A stretch of DNA of 64,000 nt. Source: Asterias rubens (Eukaryota > Echinodermata > Asteroidea > Forcipulatida > Asteriidae). The translations under genes and the position numbers were made by a program. Shown here piece by piece: positions 19,046 to 28,808 of the stretch. The stretch covers positions 1 to 64,000 of the forward strand of contig NW_022985742.1 of the NCBI RefSeq assembly GCF_902459465.1. The letters run 5' to 3'. Within the stretch, counting starts at the first letter, position 1; each line of letters starts with the position of its first letter. The notes beneath the pieces were generated by a model that saw only the letters and a list, made by a program, of their open reading frames with translations, was not told where the DNA came from and made no database searches.

Positions 19046-19227
19046 TGTATCTGCGTATAGAACTGGATCTGATATTATTATATGTGCTTTAAACACACGT
19101 TTATACAAACATACATGTGTTTATATTGACTTTATATATTCATCAGAAAATACATGTGTTTATATTGACTTTACATATTCACACACATATTTTTGTGTTA
19201 TGGTTTTTACATTCATTTGTTTAGGGC

Positions 19228-22200
19228 CTACTGATCACGGAATCGCCGTGGTTGTTTTACCACCCTCCCACTTCTTGTGGTGTATGTCTGTGTGTCGGTG
19301 GGACCCTGGTGATTGGAGGATTTGTCACCCTGGAAAATCTGATTGGGTTGTTCTAGTGGCACATGTGCGTTTGGGACGAACTTTCCCTCCCCAAAAAGAC
19401 GATTTCGAGCTCTACGCAACCAAAGGGGGATTTCCCTATCCTCACACCTTTTGAGCAGGTCATGATGGAGGACTTGTGACTTTTTCCTCCCTTGTACCTG
19501 ATACAATATTGGGGAGAGAACTTTGGTCACCAAAAGGGGTCCCTGCCAGGCGGGTTGTAGTTTTCGGGACTGTCCAACCTTGAACGACTTGTTTAATTTG
19601 TATACCAAATCCCCCTCATTGAAAGGCAAATGGCGAATGTTGCGATCAAAGTAGTTCTTCTGCTGTGTTTGAGTTGAGCCAATGTTTTCCCGTGCAATAG
19701 AATGTATTCTACACATTCGTTTTCTTAGGTCCCTTACATAGGCATTCGGTTCGTTCTCTTCTGGACTACTAGGTGGTATATTGAAAACTAGATCAACTGG
19801 TTGCCTAACCTCCCTACCCAACATCATAAGGTTAGGGGTCATGCCCGTTTGTCGATTTGGAAGACAGCGAATGGCTGCCGTTAATATAGGTAAATCTTCA
19901 TCCCATGTCAGAACCTTTCCCTTAATGTGGCATCTCATAACCTGTAGAAGTGTTCTGTTATAGCGTTCCACTTGCCCATTTGAACAGGGTCGATAAGGGG
20001 TTGTTCGTGTTTTGGTTATGTCAAGCAAATCACAGACAGCTTGAAATAGAGAGCTCGTAAAGTTTCTACCTTGATCTGTGTGTATTTGCGTGGGGCAACC
20101 AAACCGAGATATAAAGTTATCTATAACGGCTTTTGCCACGGATTGTGCAGTTTGATCAGGGAGCGGGTACGCTTCTAACCATTTGGTAAACTGACAGACC
20201 AACATAAGAATGTATTTATTGCCTGATGATGATGGGGTAAACGGGCCAAGAATATCAATATGTATCCGTTCAGTAGGAGCCCCCGCATGATACTTTGTCA
20301 TTGGTGCTTTTGCCAAGCGTGAGGGTTTTTTATATACATTGCATTCCCTGCATGATTTAACGTGTAAGGAGACATCTTCAGACATCTTGTACCAATACGA
20401 AGTCTGTTGCACCTTTTTCAGGGTTCTAGTGATTCCTGGGTGACCGGCCATCTTGGAATTGTGACAAAGGTTGAGGATTTCTAGTTTTAAGCCTGCTGGA
20501 ACCAACAATAGATATCTACTTGAACAATCGTCGACCCACTTGTAATAAAGTACACCATCTAACAACTGTATGAGTGGGGCATTCGACCATAAGTATTTAA
20601 CTGCCCTTGACTGGATTTGAAATTCGTTTTGTTGAGGTGTGAACTCGTTCGTTGTAGCTATTGACTGTTCTTTCCACTCATGCAATTGTTTAAGGTCTGG
20701 GTCTTTGAGCTGTAAATCCCTTAGCTGGCGATGTGTGTATTTGTTGGCTATTGATAATTCTTCATCCCGTATGTGTTGGTTACTGGTGTTTAATCCCTCA
20801 TCATTTACGACCGTGGAGGCCATTCCCCCATCCAGTAAAAACTGGTTGGTCGGGTCCGGACCTTCACGGTAGTCCGAGTTGGTATCCTGGGCCGTCCCCC
20901 CTTCCAGCACAGGCTGGTTGTAAGAGTCAGGACCCCGGTTGTAGTCAACTAGTTCACTTTGTTCGTTATTTGTGAGCACGTGTTCTTCCCCCTCATCCAG
21001 TAAAAACTGGTTGTTGGGGTCAGGGTCCACGTGATCACACCCCCCAGTTATTAGCTGTGTTGGAATTGGTCCGCTAGATGTTTTTGACCGCGTTGTGATT
21101 TCGCGAACGGCTAGGGGGATGACGTCGTCAACGTCCTCCTCGAACCGTTGCCATTGTACGTGGACACGTGAACAGTGTTTGCACCCGCCGCACGGGAGAC
21201 TTTCAACGTCACAACCGGCGTAATAGCAGCTGCAGCTTGCAATATCGCTGGGAATACGAGAAAGAGAGTCTGCATTGGAATGATGTGAGCCCTTTCTGTG
21301 CAAAATGATCATGTCATACTGACTCAGTTCTTCCATCCACCTAGCTAACATACCAGATAAGTTCTTAAAGCGCATCAACCATACGAGACTACTATGGTCG
21401 GTACGAACGTAAGATCTACGACCGAGTATGTAGTGGCGAAACTGGCGTGTAAATCGCACTACTGCAAGGAGCTCCCTGCGAGTAGTGCAGTACTTTCTTT
21501 GCGCTGGGGAAATGTAACTACCGTAGCCAAGCACTCGTTCAACTCCATCTTGGATTTGGAGCAATTCCGCCCCAATAGCAAATTCTGAGGCATCAGTGTC
21601 AATTACAAAAGGCTCGTCCGTATTGTTCCTTGGGAACGAAAGTACTGGGCTACTAGTGAGTGCTTGCTTCAATTGTTGGAATGCTTGCTCATGTTCGGTT
21701 TGCCACACAAATTTTGCTCGTTTGGGGGTAAGGTCATACAATGGTTTCGCTATACTTGCAAAATTTCTTACATGGGTTCTGTGGTAATTTGCCAGACCCA
21801 TGAATTTCTCCACGTCTTTGCTAGAGGTTGGTGTCGGCCATTTTTGAACGGTTTTGACGCTGCTAGGGTTGGGTGAAATTCCTTTGTCGCTGACTAGTTT
21901 CCCCAGGAAGATCACTTCTTTCTGGAGCAAGTGACATTTTTTTGATTTTAGATTGATGTTATGTGTTCGGAATCTTCCCAAGACACTTATGAGGTTCCGT
22001 ACCGAATCCTCAAAGCCTTTCCCAAGAATAATAATGTCGTCTAGATAGGCGAGCACCTCGTTCCAATGCAGACCTCTGAGTATGAGTGTCATTGCGCGCT
22101 GGAATGTGGCCGGGGCGTTGCATAACCCGAACCGCATGCGTTGATACTCGAATAGTCCATATTTGGTGATGAACGCAGTTTTATGCATATCGCTCTCACC

Positions 22201-23610
22201 AAGCTCAATCTGGTAATAGCCGCTGCTCATATCTAAAGTGCTAAAAAATGTTGTACCTTCGAGTACATCTAAGCATTCTTCAATGTTAGGCAAAGGAAAT
22301 GCGTCTTTGATCGTTACGCTGTTTAAGGCTCTATAATCAATACAATAGCGGACCCTTCCATCTTTCTTTCTAATTAATACAGGGGGAGAGGCCCAGTCTG
22401 AAGAAGATGGTTTAATCACCCCTGATGCTAACAAGGCATCCAGGTGGCTCTTCTCTTCTGCCTCAAACCCAAGGGGCGTTCTTCTCATTTTTTGTCTGAC
22501 TGGCCTGGCATTCCCAGTGTCAATTGAATGTTTAATTGAGGAGAACCTCCCTAGATCCATATCGTCCCTTGAAAATACGTCACTAAATTCAGTCAGGACA
22601 TTGGCTAATATGGTGGATTGATCAGAAGATAAGTTTTTACTGGAATTTTGCCAGAGTTCAGCAATGTGTGTAGGCAATGTCTGCACCTGTTGCACAGTAG
22701 CTGCCTTATGCATGTTTTCTGACTTAGATCCCCCGTATTCATCAAGGTCTGGTAGGTCAGCTATTGAATGATCACTAACTGGTATAATTTCGTCAACTTC
22801 TTCGGCTCTACCGATCATGTGTCCCCTTTTTAGGTGTATATAGCGATCACTATCGTTCCGCACTGTTATAAACGGACCCGTTCTAGCCGCCTGTACGGGG
22901 TTCGTGTTGCTCTTTAAAGAAACCAAACTATAAGGTATGCTCAAACCTTTGTGGTCATGTTCAGGAGCGTGTATCATGTACATCTTGTCTGTATTGTGAG
23001 TGAATTTGACTTCTGCAGTGACTACTGAGTTTGGGGGAACAACAACCTTCCGTCCTAGTTCTACTCTTTGCGTTGAGTACAGTTTGTGTTGGTTTTTCCT
23101 CATATCTGCATAAATTCTATTGCCGTTGATAGTGACGACATCACCTTTCAAGTCAATTTTGGCATTATTCGTTTTCAGAAAATCAAGCCCAAGTATGAAC
23201 TCATCCGAAATCGGAGCAATTAGGATATCCCATGAGTATTTACTGCCTCCTATTTCGAGTGGTATGTTTGGAACTCTGTTAGCAACCATGTTACTAGACT
23301 TTTGCGCCCCTCTAAGTAAGACCTTTTCTATTGAAATGAGGGGTGGTTTTATTCGTTTTGCCAATCCCTCACTGATTATTGAAACTTGTGCGGCAGTGTC
23401 AATTGTGGCGTGAGCAGGGACACCTTGGATTTTGAGAGGTATAACCAGACTAATTCCATCGTAGTTAGATGATACCTGCACCTCTCTTAGTCTGATTCCG
23501 AGGTTGCTTTGGTTGGACCTATTTGTTTTGAAAGTTTCATTGAAATGACCGTCACTTACAGCCGAACAGTGGTCAATGCGCCCGGCTTCTAGTAGTTTAA
23601 ATGTCGCGCT
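19228..23610 (-). CDS. Gypsy pol: protease, RT, RNase H, integrase
   Basis: The pol frame is open from just after a TAA overlapping the end of gag (about 23610) to the stop at 19228. The first start-like codon, a GTG at 23481, gives 1417 residues, but synthesis by -1 frameshift from gag is more likely. Protease has IDTAAQVSII, with Ala after the catalytic Asp-Thr. RT has LDMSSGYYQIEL and AYLDDIIIL (YLDD). RNase H has FVIDTDASEFAIG. Integrase has the HHCC zinc finger (HNSKMAGHPG ... CRECNVYKK), the DDE core (IHIDILGPF, HTDQGRNF, NGQVERYNR) and a chromatin/DNA-binding tail with PAWQGPLLVTKV. No stop or frame break is seen. A Thr/Asn/Asp-rich spacer with repeated NNQFLLDEG-like units separates RNase H and integrase. 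Confidence 0.95.
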   Translation of the reverse strand, partial: SATFKLLEAGRIDHCSAVSDGHFNETFKTNRSNQSNLGIRLREVQVSSNYDGISLVIPLKIQGVPAHATIDTAAQVSIISEGLAKRIKPPLISIEKVLLRGAQKSSNMVANRVPNIPLEIGGSKYSWDILIAPISDEFILGLDFLKTNNAKIDLKGDVVTINGNRIYADMRKNQHKLYSTQRVELGRKVVVPPNSVVTAEVKFTHNTDKMYMIHAPEHDHKGLSIPYSLVSLKSNTNPVQAARTGPFITVRNDSDRYIHLKRGHMIGRAEEVDEIIPVSDHSIADLPDLDEYGGSKSENMHKAATVQQVQTLPTHIAELWQNSSKNLSSDQSTILANVLTEFSDVFSRDDMDLGRFSSIKHSIDTGNARPVRQKMRRTPLGFEAEEKSHLDALLASGVIKPSSSDWASPPVLIRKKDGRVRYCIDYRALNSVTIKDAFPLPNIEECLDVLEGTTFFSTLDMSSGYYQIELGESDMHKTAFITKYGLFEYQRMRFGLCNAPATFQRAMTLILRGLHWNEVLAYLDDIIILGKGFEDSVRNLISVLGRFRTHNINLKSKKCHLLQKEVIFLGKLVSDKGISPNPSSVKTVQKWPTPTSSKDVEKFMGLANYHRTHVRNFASIAKPLYDLTPKRAKFVWQTEHEQAFQQLKQALTSSPVLSFPRNNTDEPFVIDTDASEFAIGAELLQIQDGVERVLGYGSYISPAQRKYCTTRRELLAVVRFTRQFRHYILGRRSYVRTDHSSLVWLMRFKNLSGMLARWMEELSQYDMIILHRKGSHHSNADSLSRIPSDIASCSCYYAGCDVESLPCGGCKHCSRVHVQWQRFEEDVDDVIPLAVREITTRSKTSSGPIPTQLITGGCDHVDPDPNNQFLLDEGEEHVLTNNEQSELVDYNRGPDSYNQPVLEGGTAQDTNSDYREGPDPTNQFLLDGGMASTVVNDEGLNTSNQHIRDEELSIANKYTHRQLRDLQLKDPDLKQLHEWKEQSIATTNEFTPQQNEFQIQSRAVKYLWSNAPLIQLLDGVLYYKWVDDCSSRYLLLVPAGLKLEILNLCHNSKMAGHPGITRTLKKVQQTSYWYKMSEDVSLHVKSCRECNVYKKPSRLAKAPMTKYHAGAPTERIHIDILGPFTPSSSGNKYILMLVCQFTKWLEAYPLPDQTAQSVAKAVIDNFISRFGCPTQIHTDQGRNFTSSLFQAVCDLLDITKTRTTPYRPCSNGQVERYNRTLLQVMRCHIKGKVLTWDEDLPILTAAIRCLPNRQTGMTPNLMMLGREVRQPVDLVFNIPPSSPEENEPNAYVRDLRKRMCRIHSIARENIGSTQTQQKNYFDRNIRHLPFNEGDLVYKLNKSFKVGQSRKLQPAWQGPLLVTKVLSPILYQVQGRKKSQVLHHDLLKRCEDREIPLWLRRARNRLFGEGKFVPNAHVPLEQPNQIFQGDKSSNHQGPTDTQTYTTRSGRVVKQPRRFRDQ
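23560..23601 (-). promoter_or_regulatory. -1 programmed frameshift signal between gag and pol
   Basis: The gag frame reads CA T TTA AAC TAC TAG. TTTAAAC (23601-23595) is a canonical X XXY YYZ slippery heptamer in the right phase, one codon before the gag stop. Seven bases downstream, AGCCG (23587-23583) can pair with CGGCT (23564-23560) as a stem. Slipping back one base enters pol exactly. Confidence 0.8.
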
Positions 23611-25403
23611 TTACTCGCTGGGGACGGTGATCGCGATCTTGTTCTCCTACTTGGGCAATCGCGAGCAAAGTGACCTATCTGATTACACTCAAAGCATTTA
23701 TATTGCTGTGGTAGTCTAGAGGTCTGCCCAGATGGACTTAAGCCACGTGTTGGCGAGTTCGAGACTCTAGGTGGTGTAGGGGGTGTGGGTCTTGACATAG
23801 CGAAGGGTTTGGTCAAAATATCACCAGTAGTCTCATGTGAGGAAACTGACTTAGGGTTTACCGAGCGGTTGGCTTGGGGGTTTCTAACATAAGATAGAAT
23901 TTCACGCATGTTTTGGTTTATTTCAGACCAGTCCAAGTTTACATTGATCTTATCTTCGCCCATTTGGTTTATTTGTACTCGTCTGATCGATGGCAATGGA
24001 TCATCATCAACGAATGACACATTTCGAACCCTGGGCCTTCCGGGGCGGGACAAAAGTTTGTGGTTGTGTGCCGCCGTTTGCGTAAATTGCACCGCTTCAT
24101 TGAGTGTCTTTGGGTCTCTATGAAGTGCCAATTCGGCAGAATCAACGTCACTGCAGCCTTTTAGGAACGCCTCTCTAGCTAGGGTTTCAAACAAATCTAT
24201 GCTAGCAGTTGGGTAGGCGCGACTGGCTATTTGACGCACGCGCTGCCCATACTCCTCTAGAGACTCGTCTTCCCTTTGTCGGATTGCCGCAAGCTCTGCC
24301 CTTTGTATTATAGGGTCCCTCATTTTCCCAAACATTTTCATAAGTTGATCTTTGGTTTTGATATAGCTGCGCCTGGTTTCTAGTTCATGCCAGGCATAAC
24401 AATCTAGAGCTTTTCCAATGAGTGCCCCAACTAGTTGTAAAAGTTTCGAGTGCTCATCCCATTGATAACAATCGGCCATCACTTCAAACTTAATTATGAA
24501 AGCGTGGAAGTCACTTTTTCCGTCATAAGGGGGAAGCTTGGGCAATGCCAGTGACGGTGTCTTAACAGTACATGTATTGTGGTTTAACTGAGTCCCAATT
24601 GCAGGTGGATTTGCGATTGTAGTTCCAGCTATTGTACCATACTCCGGAATGTTATTTGTTAGTTGTTCATACCCTGAAAGCCCGTGTGGTTTTTTAGCAT
24701 ACCCCGGAGGAATTACTGTGACTTGTTCCGCGGGCAATGGCTTTTGTGCGGCGTATTGGGACATTGTGGGGAGTGGCTTTTGTTGGCTCCCACTGGCCTG
24801 CCCAGAAGGGATGAATGGTTTTTGTTCAGTTGACAATGGATTTTGTTGAGTTTGCTGGAGCTCAGTCAGGTTTGGCTTTTGTTCGCTATTGTCGTCTAAC
24901 CCGTTATGCACTAATCCCATAATGTGGCTTGGAATTGGAGGGGCTTTATCCCCGATAACCTTAAGTGTGGCGTCTATTATGTGGTCGCCAGTGATCTGTG
25001 CAGTGGCGGGAATATGTTTTTGTTTTGAATCCACCATTAATGGCTCGTGGCCCTCCCCCTTTAACATGCTTGTTATTTTGCTTTCGAAGCCCATGCTTTG
25101 AACGCACATTTTCCCAACAGCTTCGGTTATGGCTCCCATGTTTGATTTCAATGAACTAGTGACTGTTACAGTGTTTTCCTCCACAACCTTGGTTAGAATA
25201 CTAATGTGCTTAGTTAGAACGTCCAGGCTGTGAATTATGTTATCTAGCTTATTGTTTTCTTGTTCTGGTTGTTCAGGCGAAATCAAGGTTTCGGTGTGTT
25301 CGAAAGAAACTAACTTCTTCTCGCTTAGTTCGTGTAGTTTAGTTTGCAAAGCAGGTATTTCGTGGAAATCGTCTATTACTATCGTCCCTTTGAGTTCTTT
25401 CAT
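23589..25403 (-). CDS. Gypsy gag with CCHC zinc knuckle
   Basis: 604 residues from a true ATG at 25403. A coiled-coil-like N-terminus, a Gln/Pro-rich middle with repeated QKPLP/QQKP units, a retrotransposon gag core (FHAFIIKFEVMADCYQW ... MRDPIIQRAELAAIRQRE) and a C-terminal CCHC knuckle (CFECNQIGHFARDC) followed by an Arg/Ser tail are visible. It forms the particle and packages RNA. Only 11 bases of leader remain before the deletion junction, so a longer N-terminus in intact relatives is possible. Confidence 0.93.
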   Translation of the reverse strand: MKELKGTIVIDDFHEIPALQTKLHELSEKKLVSFEHTETLISPEQPEQENNKLDNIIHSLDVLTKHISILTKVVEENTVTVTSSLKSNMGAITEAVGKMCVQSMGFESKITSMLKGEGHEPLMVDSKQKHIPATAQITGDHIIDATLKVIGDKAPPIPSHIMGLVHNGLDDNSEQKPNLTELQQTQQNPLSTEQKPFIPSGQASGSQQKPLPTMSQYAAQKPLPAEQVTVIPPGYAKKPHGLSGYEQLTNNIPEYGTIAGTTIANPPAIGTQLNHNTCTVKTPSLALPKLPPYDGKSDFHAFIIKFEVMADCYQWDEHSKLLQLVGALIGKALDCYAWHELETRRSYIKTKDQLMKMFGKMRDPIIQRAELAAIRQREDESLEEYGQRVRQIASRAYPTASIDLFETLAREAFLKGCSDVDSAELALHRDPKTLNEAVQFTQTAAHNHKLLSRPGRPRVRNVSFVDDDPLPSIRRVQINQMGEDKINVNLDWSEINQNMREILSYVRNPQANRSVNPKSVSSHETTGDILTKPFAMSRPTPPTPPRVSNSPTRGLSPSGQTSRLPQQYKCFECNQIGHFARDCPSRRTRSRSPSPASKARHLNY

Positions 25404-25413
25404 GGAGACAATA

Positions 25414-25532
25414 GTGGTTACCGCTCATCGTAGAGGCCGAAGTCCCGAGGTACCCGGCGAGATAGCGGCTGGTGTTCAAAACTCAATCAAGTGAGTTCAT
25501 TCATTAAGAAGATAATTTATGTATAATTTGTT
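25414..25532. other. intergenic segment shared by both copies
   Basis: Matches 55316-55433. A GC-rich part (GAAGTCCCGAGGTACCCGG) is followed by AT-rich sequence. It may be the end of the old LTR whose start is at 16782. Confidence 0.4.
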
Positions 25533-26383
25533 TTAAATACACTGGACAATTTTGGTAATTGTCAAAGACATTCTTCCCAATTTGTGGATCTCAACATATG
25601 CATAAAATAATAAACCTGTGAAAATTTGAGCTTAATCGGTTGCCAAAGTTGCAAGATAATTAATTAAATAAAAAACATCCTTGTCACACGAAGTTGTGTG
25701 CTTTCAGATGCTTGATTTCGAGACCTCAAATTCTAAATCTGAGGTCTCGAAATCAAATTCGTGGATAATTACTTCTTTCTCGAAAACTACTCCACTTCAG
25801 AGGGAGCCGTTTCCGAATACTGTGTGAAACGGTTTCTCACAATGTTTTATTCTACCAACCTCTCCCCATTACTCGTTACCAAGTTTGCAGTTGGAGACCG
25901 GTCCATTTTTGATTTAGGGGTAAACATTTAATTTGTCAGTGCCACTGTTTTATTTTGGTGCATGAAGTGGATTGGTCCCTGACTGCGGTCCTTTGGATTG
26001 ACTTTAAATCCCTCCCATTGAGAGTGAACTGTTTTCTAAATAATCTCCGTTTTAGAGTGTAATAGTTTTATGCCATTTTAATTCTGATTGTAATGTTTTA
26101 CTCATATGTTTAATTAATTAATTTTAAGTAACTGTTCTCCTCCCTATAGGAGTGTACAGTACTTCTCCCTCTCAGTTTTTCTGTGTAAGATTTAGGCAAT
26201 TTTAAATAGTAATGTAATGTTTTACTCCAAATTTTTAACTATGTAACTGTTCATGTAATTCTGCTGCTGGCAGCGAATTGAATAGAATTTTAATAAACCA
26301 TTGAATGAATGAATTTCCAAGTAAGGTTTTTTGCTTATATAATTATTGTGAGTAATTACCAATGCTGTCGACTGCCTTTAAAG
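25533..26383 (+). mobile_element. TTAA-type inverted-repeat element (family A), split by a LINE tail
   Basis: The 5' part 25533-25883 has the typical internal palindrome (CGAGACCTCAAATTC / GAGGTCTCG). It resumes at 26322-26383 and ends ACTGCCTTTAA. An insertion at 25884-26321 separates the parts. Same arrangement at 55434-56280. Confidence 0.75.
25884..26321 (+). mobile_element. truncated LINE 3' end inserted in a family A element
   Basis: Flanked by CCAAG on both sides (25879-25883 and 26317-26321). It has no coding frame and ends with AATAAACCATTGAATGAATG, a CR1/L2-like short-repeat tail. Counterpart at 55796-56219. Confidence 0.55.
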
Positions 26384-26676
26384 ACACTGGACACTATTGG
26401 TTATTACTCAAACTATAGTTGTAAGCATACAAACTCAATTGGTAACGAGTAATAGGGAGAGGTTGGTAGCATAAAACATTGTGAGAAACGGCTCCCTCTG
26501 CTGAATCCTTTTATCACACATCTGAAACCACACAAAGTAATGCAGCAAGGGTGTTGCTTCTTTCATCTCTTCAATTTCGATGACCAATTGAGCCCAAATT
26601 TCCACGGGTTTGTTTTGTATGCGTATGTTTGGAGAATACTGGTATTTGACAACCAATAGTGTCCAGTGCCTTTAAA
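26377..26676 (-). mobile_element. inverted-repeat element family A
   Basis: Bounded by TTTAAAGACACTGGACACTA and GTGTCCAGTGCCTTTAAA. Non-coding. Counterpart 56275-56574. Confidence 0.8.
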
Positions 26677-27032
26677 GGCAATGTATATTACCTTTGGTTT
26701 TTGGAATCGTTTTTTACATTGTTTTTTCTTGTTTGTGTTGTTAAAGTGGTGCTCATTTTATGTTCATTGAACATAATGTGTATTTTTAGACTTTCTTTGT
26801 GTTGCTTTTATCTTCTCTGTGTATTTTCTTCATAACTTTTGTGCATTGATATTATTTGCATATTAAATTGTCTATTTTCTTTCAGACAGATTTGTTATTT
26901 TTTTAACCCATGTAATTAAGTGCAGTAAAATTAATATGATCAGCTCAGTTGAGTCTTCCTTTGGTGGTAAATAATTCAAACATTCAAAGTAGATAATATT
27001 AATTGTTATTTCATGCATGACACCCTTTCTAC

Positions 27033-27421
27033 TTAAAGTCAGTGAACACTATTGGTAATTGTCAAAGACAAGTCTTCTCACTTGGTGTTTCTCAACATAA
27101 TTGTATAAAATAAAAAACCTGTGAAAATTTGAGCTCAATATTGGTCGTCGAAGTTGCGAGATATTGATGAAAGAAAAAACACCCTTGTCACACAAAGGTG
27201 TGTGCTTTCAGATGCTTGATTTCGAGAGCTCAAATTCTAAATCTGAGGTCTCGAAATCAAATTCGTGGAAAATTACCTCTTTCTCGAAAACTACGTCACT
27301 TCAGAGGGAGCCGTTTCTCACAATGTTTTATACTATCAACCTTTACCCATTACTCATGACCAAGTTATGTTTTATGCCAATAATTATTTTGAGAACTACT
27401 AATAGTGTCCACTGCCTTTAA
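27033..27421 (+). mobile_element. inverted-repeat element family A
   Basis: TTAAAGTCAGTGAACACTAT at the left and ATAGTGTCCACTGCCTTTAA at the right, with the GAGGTCTCG palindrome inside. Counterpart 56931-57316. Confidence 0.8.
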
Positions 27422-27869
27422 GTCTGATGTCCGATTTTGCTCTTTGGAAAATCTGATAAGTTATGATTGAGAAGCTTGAAAAGTCCATTAAAAAATAAGT
27501 ACTAATAAAAACAATATGGAAGTCCCGTACAGTGCACGTATCTTCCAACAAGGTACTCAGGGTACGTATTATGTAGGTCAATACTTGTAAGTCAATTCTA
27601 CTCGATAAAGAGTGCCAACAATTTGTCACGTGTTGGTGTACCTTTTATTGTATATTTTGATGTACTTCCATTTTGTTATATTCTTCAGTTTTGGAGGTTT
27701 TAAGAAAAACAATAAATAAATAATACATAAATGTATATTATAAAGTGCCCAATTGCCAAAGGATACATGGCGCTGAACATAAAGTAGGCCTAGCATAGTA
27801 GATATTAATAGTGGACATTTAATAAAACTTGATTCAATAACTTGTAAATGTGATTTGTTTATCTTTTAG

Positions 27870-27963
27870 GGTTTATGATCCTGACACCTACAAGCTTGTA
27901 CAGACCAATGTTGGACACTCAGACTCCATTCGTTGTATCATTCATCTACCAGAGAGAAATCAG
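27870..27963 (+). CDS. orphan exon coding for a WD40-like repeat
   Basis: 94 bases between a good acceptor (TTTATCTTTTAG) and donor (CAG/GTATGG). After one leading base it encodes VYDPDTYKLVQTNVGHSDSI and then RCIIHLPERNQ, resembling a WD-repeat blade (Gly-His-x-Asp-Ser-Ile pattern). It is on the opposite strand to the receptor genes, in the spacer between genes 2 and 1. I see no neighbouring exon of the same gene. The copy at 57759-57852 differs only by a synonymous base, so the frame may be maintained or the duplication young. Confidence 0.6.
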
Positions 27964-28195
27964 GTATGGGTTGCATTCCAGGCTAGGGCAGAATTAGCGT
28001 TCGATCTTCACTCATCATTTTGCTTGAGCAAATCTGCCTGTAAAGAGCACTTATATATCTTATATGAAGAGGTTCTGCTTATAAAGAGTACGTTCTCAAG
28101 TCCCAATCTCATTTATGCTCTGTTTCTTTGTCTTATCTGTCCTCTTATAACAACATTCCTGTTTAAGCAGCGGCTAAAGGAAAATCTCAATATTT

Positions 28196-28808
28196 TACAG
28201 TCACCTGGAAACAGAACTTTTTTTTCTTCAAACATTAGAGTATATTATGTTAATGAACAATAAAATAATTTGTTGAGTAATTGTTTGAAACGATTTATAT
28301 GTTTAAAAAATAAGTGAAGTTGTTTGGGGGTGAATTCGCCTACCCCTTTTGTGACGTCAATCGAGGCAGACTTTGCCAGACTTTGTCTCGATCGTACTTG
28401 AACGTACGTGCAAGTACATGCAAGTCCTAGTCGTGAGTTTGTACGTTTCAAAAAAAGGTTTATTTCTTGCATTTTTCCGGCAATCTCGACCACGTGTATT
28501 GCTCCTGATGTATTGCTGTTTGAGGCAGCAAAACAACTAGAATGGGGTCAGGTTGCAAAATGGTCCGTTCCGACGTCTTTTCAAGCGCTGTTCAGCAAAT
28601 ACTTCGAGCCGCCGTGCTTCAAATATCGCGCCTCGATTGACGTCACGAACAGCGCCCTCTCGGGTCGGGCCTACTTTTAAATTTGTAAACACAATGGAAA
28701 CTAAATTTTTAGAACCTTAGTTAACTGTTTATTCATACTCTACTCATCAAAACATATTTTAGTGACAAAAGCTTTATCTTGACAAAATACCACTTCCAGG
28801 TGACTTTA
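28196..28808. mobile_element. inverted-repeat element family B (TGACGTCA-bearing)
   Basis: Ends AGTCACCTGGAA and TTCCAGGTGACT. Internal inverted pair GTGACGTCAATCGAGG / CCTCGATTGACGTCAC. About 610 bp, no coding capacity. Counterpart 58088-58692. Confidence 0.8.

Larger units (their letters stand above)
16939..25413 (-). mobile_element. Ty3/Gypsy LTR retrotransposon carrying a zinc-finger/TatD nuclease region; 5' LTR lost
   Basis: Minus-strand order: gag (25403-23589), pol (to 19228), zinc-finger ORF (19045-18503), TatD nuclease frame (to 17557), purine-rich tract, 3' LTR (17156-16939). The right duplication copy lacks the whole block, so the nuclease region arrived with the element. At the right end only 11 bases precede the gag ATG before sequence shared with the other copy (25414 = 55316) begins, and 468 bp present at 54848-55315 are missing here. 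The simplest reading is insertion followed by one deletion that removed the 5' LTR, leader and flank. gag and pol are uninterrupted, so the family is probably recently active. Confidence 0.88.
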
